The notes under the pieces are model-generated. The model did no database searches. It saw nothing but the letters and a program-made list of their open reading frames with translations, and was not told the DNA's origin. The translations under genes and the position numbers were made by a program. A stretch of 64,000 bases of DNA from Sinorhizobium terangae (GTDB taxonomy: Bacteria > Pseudomonadota > Alphaproteobacteria > Rhizobiales > Rhizobiaceae). Of the stretch, positions 57,809-64,000 are shown one piece after another (position 1 is the stretch's first letter; each line of letters starts with the position of its first letter). The stretch is taken from positions 62,001 through 126,000 of the forward strand of contig NZ_WITC01000026.1 of assembly GCF_009601505.1 (NCBI RefSeq). The letters run 5' to 3'.

Positions 57809-58757
57809 GAAGTTCGATGAACGCCATCTGATCCAGCTCGCCGCGGTCGTGAAGGCTGGCGGCGTGACCGAGGGGGCGGCCCTGCTCGGGCTGTCGCAGC
57901 CAGCGGTCTCCCGAACGCTTTCCATGCTGGAGAGACGCGTCGGCGAACCGCTCTTCATCAAGGGGCGCAGACCGCTACAGCCGACGCCGCTCGGGCGCGC
58001 TTTGGCCGACCATGGCCAGATCATGCTGTCGGCGTCACGCAAGGCATCCGATACGGTTGAGAGCTTCCGCGTCGGCCACAGCGGCGTCGTGCGCCTCGGA
58101 GGCACGCCCTTTTTCATGGACGGACTGATTGCCAGCATGATCGCGGAATTCCAGAATCTTTATCCCGATGTCCGCGTCGATCAGACCTACGGCTACTTTC
58201 CCGACCTTCGCGCGGCACTCAAGGCGGACCAGATCGATCTCGCCATCTGCCCCATCGATATTCTCGACGAAGGATCGGGGCTCGAGTTCCAACAGATATT
58301 GCCGGGGCGCAACGTGGTCGCATGCCGGGTGACGCATCCGCTGTTGATGAAGCGGAAGCCGCAACCGGCCCACTTGCTCGAGTTTCCATGGATCGCGCCG
58401 CCGCCCGGCAGCCCGCTGCTTGCCGACCTGCGCAGCATGCTTCTCTCGTTCGGTGCGACCGAGATCAAGATTCGCTATTCAGGCGGTTCATTGATGAGCG
58501 TCGTCAACTACATGAAGGCGGCGGACGCGCTGACGATCCTGCCCCACAGCGTCGTCTTTGCGCTGAGGAACCAGAAATCCATTACTGCGCTGCCGATCTC
58601 AATCCCGCATCCAGAGCGGGCACTCGGACTGCTCAAACGCTCGGACGCCCCGCGCACGCCGGCCGTGGACCAGTTCGCCCGGCACGTGCGCACCGGATTC
58701 GAAAACCTCAAGCATCTCATCAAGCGTCATGAGCAATCCGTCATTTGGGGTGCATGA
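57807..58757 (+). CDS. LysR-family transcriptional regulator
   Basis: A 316-aa LysR regulator: HTH LIQLAAVVKAGGVTEGAALLGLSQPAVSRTLSMLERRVGEPLFIKGRRPLQPTPLG, effector domain from GVVRLGGTPFFMDGLIASM. It is divergent from the intradiol dioxygenase gene at 57713, and the LysR box at 57794 lies at its start. Probably the activator of the hydroxyquinol operon, sensing a pathway intermediate. Confidence 0.88.
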   Translation: MKFDERHLIQLAAVVKAGGVTEGAALLGLSQPAVSRTLSMLERRVGEPLFIKGRRPLQPTPLGRALADHGQIMLSASRKASDTVESFRVGHSGVVRLGGTPFFMDGLIASMIAEFQNLYPDVRVDQTYGYFPDLRAALKADQIDLAICPIDILDEGSGLEFQQILPGRNVVACRVTHPLLMKRKPQPAHLLEFPWIAPPPGSPLLADLRSMLLSFGATEIKIRYSGGSLMSVVNYMKAADALTILPHSVVFALRNQKSITALPISIPHPERALGLLKRSDAPRTPAVDQFARHVRTGFENLKHLIKRHEQSVIWGA

Positions 58758-58877
58758 TGGTTACCTCTCAACGGCAGAGACCCGGGACAAGAATCCGGCC
58801 CGGGCAAAAAATGCATTCACGCGAAGAACGGCAAAGGTTATAGCGGTCCCAAGTTGACGAACAGATTGGACCTCTCC

Positions 58878-60110
<1,233 letters not shown>

Positions 60111-60150
60111 CCCTTCCTGCATCTGCGCTGCCATGTGACGGGAGAAAGCA

Positions 60151-60169
60151 GCCGGCATCTCGGGCCGGC
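60151..60169. terminator. Weak hairpin between convergent pepT and cupin genes
   Basis: GCCGGC (60151-60156) and GCCGGC (60164-60169) pair around ATCTCGG; a run of five T lies 12 bases further on. Possible terminator for pepT. Confidence 0.4.
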
Positions 60170-60185
60170 CGCTGATCGAGCTTTT

Positions 60186-60518
60186 TCACGTAGGCATCGC
60201 CAGCAGCACCGATGCCGGGGCATTGGTTCGGTTCGACAGCGCGCGCGCCTCGCCCGGCGCAAGCCGGCAGCTGTCGAGATAACCCAGCGTCACCGTCTCG
60301 TCCTGCGTCTCGATCGTTACCTCGCCGGCAAGGACGATGTAGATCTTCTCGACGGAGGCATCCTTCAGCGATGTGTGCGCCCCAGGGAGAAGGTGCGACA
60401 GACCGATCCAGATCGTATCGGTAGCGGTCGCTTCCTTCCCCTGAAGACGAAGGCAGCGCATATCGTAATGCTCTGCCGCCTCGTAGGGCTTCGCCTCCCG
60501 GTAGAGGGTTACCTGCAT
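60186..60518 (-). CDS. Small single-domain cupin protein
   Basis: A 110-aa cupin: MQVTLYREAKPYEAAEHYDMRCLRLQG, then LSHLLPGAHTSLKDASVEKIYIVLAGEVTIETQ (motif 1, with His and Glu) and LAPGEARALSNRTNAPASVLL (motif 2, without the usual His). One possible metal ligand set is incomplete, so it may be non-metallic or a binding protein. Last gene of the leftward operon led by the third intradiol dioxygenase; it follows the MDR reductase by 10 bp. Confidence 0.75.
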   Translation of the reverse strand: MQVTLYREAKPYEAAEHYDMRCLRLQGKEATATDTIWIGLSHLLPGAHTSLKDASVEKIYIVLAGEVTIETQDETVTLGYLDSCRLAPGEARALSNRTNAPASVLLAMPT

Positions 60519-60528
60519 CCGCAAAACC

Positions 60529-61533
60529 TCACGGCTTCAGGAGGACGCGATCCGGCGTGCCGCGCAGCACTGAGGCATACGCCTTGGCCGCGTCGGCAAG
60601 GCCGTAGACGGTGGCCGGGTTGATCGGGAAAGGTTTCAGCAGTCCCTCCTCGAATTTCGGTTTCAGCGGATCGAAGATGCGCGCGCCATCGACCGATGAG
60701 AGCGCCAAGGTATCGATGCCGATATATTTGTGGCGGCCGCGGAAGAAGTTGAAGATGTCGAACGGCACGGCCCTATCGAATGTCGAGATGAAGATCTGCC
60801 GGGCCTGTTTCGCCATGGCCTTGTTGGCGATCTCGAAATAGGGACTGCCGACCGTGTTGAAGACGATATCCGCCCCGTGGCCACCGGTCTTTTCCCGAAC
60901 GATCGCCGCCACGTCGTCACAGCTGCTGTTCAGCATCTCGACCGGACCGTTGGTGTGGCCGAGCAATGGCTGGTCGTTGTATTCGACGGCGAAGACCTTG
61001 GCACCGGCCATGGTCGCAAGCTGGATCGCTGCCTGTCCGACCTTCCCGTTGCCGCCGCACACGAGGACGACGTCAGTCGGCTGGACGCCACCGGCCTCGC
61101 GCAGGCCCTCATAAGCCGTGATGAACGGAACGCCGATCGATCCCGCCTCTTCCATCGTGAAATTCTTCGGCTTCTCGCGGACCGCCTTCTGGTCGAGCAC
61201 CATCCATTTGGCATGGCTGCCGTCCTGGCTGATGCCGAGTTCGCCGCCGCCGCCCCAGATCTCCAATCCGATCATCGATTTCGGGCCTTCCCGCACGATG
61301 CCACCGAAGTCGCGCCCGGGAATGCGCGGCCAGACCGCATGCGGCATGTGGCCGAGCGAGGCCTTGACATCGCTGGGGTTGACGCCTGCCGCCACGATCT
61401 CCACCAGCACCTGTCCCGGTCCGGGTCGCGGCACGCTGACATCGACGACGTCGATCAGCAGATTGTCGAGGTCGGCGGAGGCTTGCGAGACGCGCAGCGC
61501 TTTCGCGACCTTCGTATCAGTCAGCATATTCAT
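60529..61533 (-). CDS. MDR-family quinone oxidoreductase-like protein
   Basis: A 334-aa medium-chain reductase without zinc-binding cysteines. GroES-like domain: VPRPGPGQVLVEIVAAGVNPSDVKASLGHMPHAVWPRIPGRDFGGIV; Rossmann domain: VVLVCGGNGKVGQAAIQLATMAGAKVFAVEY. The lack of the zinc site and the GRDFGG motif indicate a quinone- or enoyl-type NADPH reductase. ATG 61533 follows AAGGGGA. It lies 30 bp after the DUF849 gene. A double-bond reduction in the degradation of an intradiol cleavage product would fit. Confidence 0.82.
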   Translation of the reverse strand: MNMLTDTKVAKALRVSQASADLDNLLIDVVDVSVPRPGPGQVLVEIVAAGVNPSDVKASLGHMPHAVWPRIPGRDFGGIVREGPKSMIGLEIWGGGGELGISQDGSHAKWMVLDQKAVREKPKNFTMEEAGSIGVPFITAYEGLREAGGVQPTDVVLVCGGNGKVGQAAIQLATMAGAKVFAVEYNDQPLLGHTNGPVEMLNSSCDDVAAIVREKTGGHGADIVFNTVGSPYFEIANKAMAKQARQIFISTFDRAVPFDIFNFFRGRHKYIGIDTLALSSVDGARIFDPLKPKFEEGLLKPFPINPATVYGLADAAKAYASVLRGTPDRVLLKP

Positions 61534-61562
61534 GGCATTCCCCTTTTCATGGATGCGGCCGC

Positions 61563-62441
61563 TCAGGCCTTCAACTGCAGGATCTCTCGGGCTTCGAACG
61601 GGTTGGCGATTTGCCCGCCGAGCTTCTCGACGATGTCGCGGGCACGCTCGACGAGCTCGCCGTTGCCTTTCGCGAGCACGCCCTTGGCGATGTACGAGTT
61701 GTCTTCGAGACCGACGCGGACGTGTCCGCCAAGCAAGTAGGCCTGGGCGGCCATCGGGAATGACATGCGGCCGACACCGAAGCCGGTCCACACCGCGTCG
61801 CGCGGCAACATCCGCGCGGCTAGCGCCATGGCGTCGGGCGTCGACGGCAAGCCGTATTTCACGCCGGTGACGATCGTGAACATCGCCGGAGACTTGAGCA
61901 CGCCCGCCTTCAGGAGGTCGTGCGCGAGTTGGATGTCGCCGGTGTCGAAGACCTCGAGCTCCGGCTTGACGCCGGCCCCATTGATGAGATCCGCCATGAT
62001 CTTGACGTTGCCGGGCGTGTTGATCACGACTTCGGTGCCGAAGGTCATCGTGTTGAGGTCGAGCGTCGCGATATCCGGCTTCAACTCGAGAATATGTTCG
62101 ACGCGCCGTTCCGGGCGCATCAGCGTCGTGCGCGGACCGGCGACCGCGGGGTTCTCGTCGCTCGGGTGATAGCGTCCGCCCGGCCCGGTCGTGACATTCA
62201 ATATCACGGCGCTATTTTTCGCGCGGATCCGATCGATCACCTCGCGGTAATATCGGATCTCCATCGACGGCTTCGCCGTTTCTGGATCGCGCACGTGGAT
62301 ATGAACCACGGCCGCGCCAGCGTCCGCCGCGTCCAGGCAGGAGCTGGCGATTTCTTCCGGGGTCACCGGCAGGCCGGGGTGGTTTTCCCTGGTGGTCAAA
62401 TTGCCGGTGACCGCGCAGGTGATGATGACTTTCGGCTGCAT
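61563..62441 (-). CDS. Beta-keto acid cleavage enzyme (BKACE, DUF849)
   Basis: A 292-aa TIM-barrel enzyme of the DUF849/Kce family. Zinc ligands are probably His47 and His49 in VVHIHVRDPETAKPSMEIRYYREVIDRIR and Glu in GGHVRVGLEDN (about 247). Family features ITCAVTG, ILNVTTGPGG, LELKPDIATLDLNTMTFG and FDTGDIQLAHDLL are present. BKACE enzymes react a beta-keto acid with acetyl-CoA to give acetoacetate and a new acyl-CoA; substrates vary and include beta-ketoglutarate- and beta-ketoadipate-like acids. It overlaps the SDR stop by one base pair set (TGATG type) in the dioxygenase operon. Confidence 0.88.
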   Translation of the reverse strand: MQPKVIITCAVTGNLTTRENHPGLPVTPEEIASSCLDAADAGAAVVHIHVRDPETAKPSMEIRYYREVIDRIRAKNSAVILNVTTGPGGRYHPSDENPAVAGPRTTLMRPERRVEHILELKPDIATLDLNTMTFGTEVVINTPGNVKIMADLINGAGVKPELEVFDTGDIQLAHDLLKAGVLKSPAMFTIVTGVKYGLPSTPDAMALAARMLPRDAVWTGFGVGRMSFPMAAQAYLLGGHVRVGLEDNSYIAKGVLAKGNGELVERARDIVEKLGGQIANPFEAREILQLKA

Positions 62442-63193
62442 CAGAGGTGCCTCCCCCCGTCGACGACGATCCGGGTACCCGTCGAGAATTTCAAATGCGT
62501 GGCACAGGCAAGGATCGCCTCGGCGACGTCGGTCGGAGTCGTCAGGCGCTTGAGCGGCGTTGCGGCCGCTGCCTTCTCCTTGAACTCCTGCCCGCGGCCC
62601 GGAACGAATTCGGTATCGACGACGCCCGGCGAGACCGCCATGACGCGGATATCCGGTGCGAGCGCGCGCGCGAGCGAGTTGGTCATGATGTCCAGCCCTG
62701 CCTTGGCACCGCAGTAGGCGATGTTCGAGCCGATGCCGGTAAAGGCAGCAATCGACGAGACATTGACGATCAGCCCGTCCCGATGCGCTTTCAGCGCCGG
62801 GGCGAAGGCGCGCACGGTCGAGAAAACGCCCCGCCAGTTGTTGACGAAAATCTGATCAATCAGTTCATCGGTCAGGCCTTCGAGGTCGGCGTGGGCGACC
62901 GGGCTCGTCACGCCGGCGGTGTTCACGAGGATGTCGGCGCGCCCAAGCGCAGCGAGCGTACGGTCCCGAAACGCATTGATGGTCGACGTATCCTCGATCG
63001 ACACCGGCAGGGCGATGTGTCCCTCGCCCGGCAAGGCTGAGACGATCGCCTCTGCCCTCTCTTTTCCGGAGCGGTAACCAACCACGACTCGGGCGCCGGC
63101 TTCGGCAAACAGGCGGCAGGCTTCCCGCCCGATGCCGCCGGAACCGCCGGCGACGACTGCAACTTTTCCCGCCAGGGCATCAGACAAACGCAT
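62441..63193 (-). CDS. Short-chain dehydrogenase/reductase
   Basis: A 250-aa classical SDR: cofactor motif VVAGGSGGIGREACRLF (TGxxxGxG variant with AGGSGGIG), NTAG, catalytic Ser in NVSSIAAFTG (about 142) and Tyr-x3-Lys in AYCGAKAG (about 155-159). PGVVDTEFVP and GGRHL complete the FabG-like pattern. It lies between the third intradiol dioxygenase and the BKACE gene with overlapping ends, so it presumably reduces or oxidises an intermediate of the same pathway. Confidence 0.9.
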   Translation of the reverse strand: MRLSDALAGKVAVVAGGSGGIGREACRLFAEAGARVVVGYRSGKERAEAIVSALPGEGHIALPVSIEDTSTINAFRDRTLAALGRADILVNTAGVTSPVAHADLEGLTDELIDQIFVNNWRGVFSTVRAFAPALKAHRDGLIVNVSSIAAFTGIGSNIAYCGAKAGLDIMTNSLARALAPDIRVMAVSPGVVDTEFVPGRGQEFKEKAAAATPLKRLTTPTDVAEAILACATHLKFSTGTRIVVDGGRHL

Positions 63194-64000
63194 TACCGAT
63201 GCCCTCCCGATTTGCTGCCGGAGATCGGCGGAACCGGATAGGTCGGTTCACCCTCGATCAGCTTGAACTGGTATTCGCAGCTGTAGAAAGGCAGCGGGGT
63301 CTCCGGATAATCGGGATGCTGCTCGGTATGCTCGACGAATTTGCCGACGATCTGGGTCTTGGCTCCGAAGACCACATCCGTCACCAGCGCCTGCGGCGTG
63401 TCGGAAAAGATCTGGGTGATCAATGTCTTGTGACCCGGGGCCGATACGATGAAGTGGATGTGCGCGGGTCGCATCGGGTGGCGCCGCTGCGCCCGCAGAA
63501 GGTCGCCTACGGGCCCGCCGGTCGGCACCGGATAACCGGCCGGCTTCACCGAGGTGAAGTGGAAGCGTCCGTCGGCATCGGTGCGGAACACACCGCGGAG
63601 ATTGAAATCCTCCTGCTCTGCGTCCTGATTTTCGTAGAGGCCGACCGGGGATGCCTGCCAGACATCGAGTTTCGCATCGGCAATCGGCTTGCCGTCGACG
63701 CCCGTGACCCGACCCTTGAAATAAAGCGTCGGACCGGGCGTTTCGGAGCGCGCGATGCAGTCACCGCACTCGCAGGCCGGCGCTTGCCCACGATAGAAGG
63801 GACCGAGCAGCGCCGACATCGTCTCGCCCTGCATCCCGTCGTTGTTGATGAGGTCGATCAGCGTCGAAGCGCCGAGCACGTCGGCTGCGAGCACGACCTC
63901 GTTGTTGGTCTCATGGGTGTGGTGGCCGAGCGCCGCGATCCAGCGCAGTCCATATTCGAATTCCTCCTCGGTCGGTCGCGTCTCGATGATGAATTCGTGG
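63193..64000 (-). CDS. Intradiol ring-cleavage dioxygenase (copy 3, 5' truncated by window)
   Basis: The frame is open to the right window edge, reading HEFIIETRPTEEEFEYGLRWIAALGHHTHETNNEV before VLAADVLGAS, so the start lies beyond base 64000. The four Fe ligands are present: Tyr in DVWQASPVGLYENQ, Tyr in KPAGYPVPTGGP and two His in RPAHIHFIVSA. A CECGDC insert (PACECGDCIARS) not found in the copies at 48324 and 56838 lies before the catalytic domain strand. First visible gene of the operon with SDR, BKACE, MDR reductase and cupin, and directly overlapping the SDR start. Confidence 0.87.
   Translation of the reverse strand, partial: HEFIIETRPTEEEFEYGLRWIAALGHHTHETNNEVVLAADVLGASTLIDLINNDGMQGETMSALLGPFYRGQAPACECGDCIARSETPGPTLYFKGRVTGVDGKPIADAKLDVWQASPVGLYENQDAEQEDFNLRGVFRTDADGRFHFTSVKPAGYPVPTGGPVGDLLRAQRRHPMRPAHIHFIVSAPGHKTLITQIFSDTPQALVTDVVFGAKTQIVGKFVEHTEQHPDYPETPLPFYSCEYQFKLIEGEPTYPVPPISGSKSGGHR

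Noticed and set aside
58758-58877. CCCGGG repeats before pepT as a terminator
   Set aside because: The two copies are short self-complementary runs with no T-tract in a useful direction.

Overview
The window looks like an accessory (megaplasmid- or chromid-type) segment of a Rhizobiales bacterium, most probably Sinorhizobium/Ensifer-like. This is inferred from high-GC codon use, many small solute-uptake operons each with its own LysR/IclR/LacI regulator, a DUF930 protein (a rhizobial family), and two copies of a short intergenic palindrome of the kind common in rhizobial genomes. I see no rRNA, tRNA, CRISPR array, IS element or phage gene, and no clearly broken gene. The first and last genes are cut by the window edges.

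Left part (1-5.8 kb): lower-pathway genes for protocatechuate/gallate-type meta-cleavage products. These are a partial 4-oxalomesaconate hydratase (LigJ type), a zinc alcohol dehydrogenase, an RraA-fold aldolase of the LigK/HMG-aldolase type and an alpha/beta hydrolase, followed by a CbbR-like LysR regulator divergent from an orphan hupE.

6-23 kb: an aromatic-acid region resembling phthalate catabolism. A single-subunit Rieske oxygenase, an IclR regulator, a ferredoxin reductase, a LysR regulator and a 4,5-dihydroxyphthalate decarboxylase-like gene run leftward. A Rieske ferredoxin and a class II aldolase-fold protein run rightward from the same intergenic region, which carries a promoter with an overlapping IclR-type operator. 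Then come a second IclR gene, a bicupin plus EutA-family pair (no ethanolamine ammonia-lyase in sight), a flavin monooxygenase, and a second decarboxylase-like/class II aldolase/amidohydrolase set.

23-33 kb: two transporter operons. One is a CUT2-type system with an unusual fused double permease and a single-domain ATPase. The other is a CUT1-type system co-transcribed with a secreted FGE-sulfatase-fold protein and a secreted beta-propeller-like protein.

33-48 kb: a LysR regulator divergent from a GalD-type tautomerase operon that includes a NitT/TauT-type ABC importer; a DUF930 envelope protein; a Tat-exported aldo/keto reductase with a DUF6064-like membrane protein; and a LacI-controlled operon (binding protein, two permeases, GH127 beta-L-arabinofuranosidase, ATPase) for arabinofuranoside use.

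48-58 kb: a nine-gene leftward operon with a divergent LysR regulator. It encodes two intradiol dioxygenases, maleylacetate reductase, a TfdB-like phenol hydroxylase and a complete HAAT (Liv-type) importer, consistent with uptake and ortho-cleavage of a hydroxyquinol-forming phenol or resorcinol.

58-64 kb: peptidase T, then a leftward operon of a third intradiol dioxygenase (truncated by the window end), an SDR, a beta-keto acid cleavage enzyme (DUF849), an MDR reductase and a small cupin, which may form a CoA-linked lower pathway not described in standard maps.
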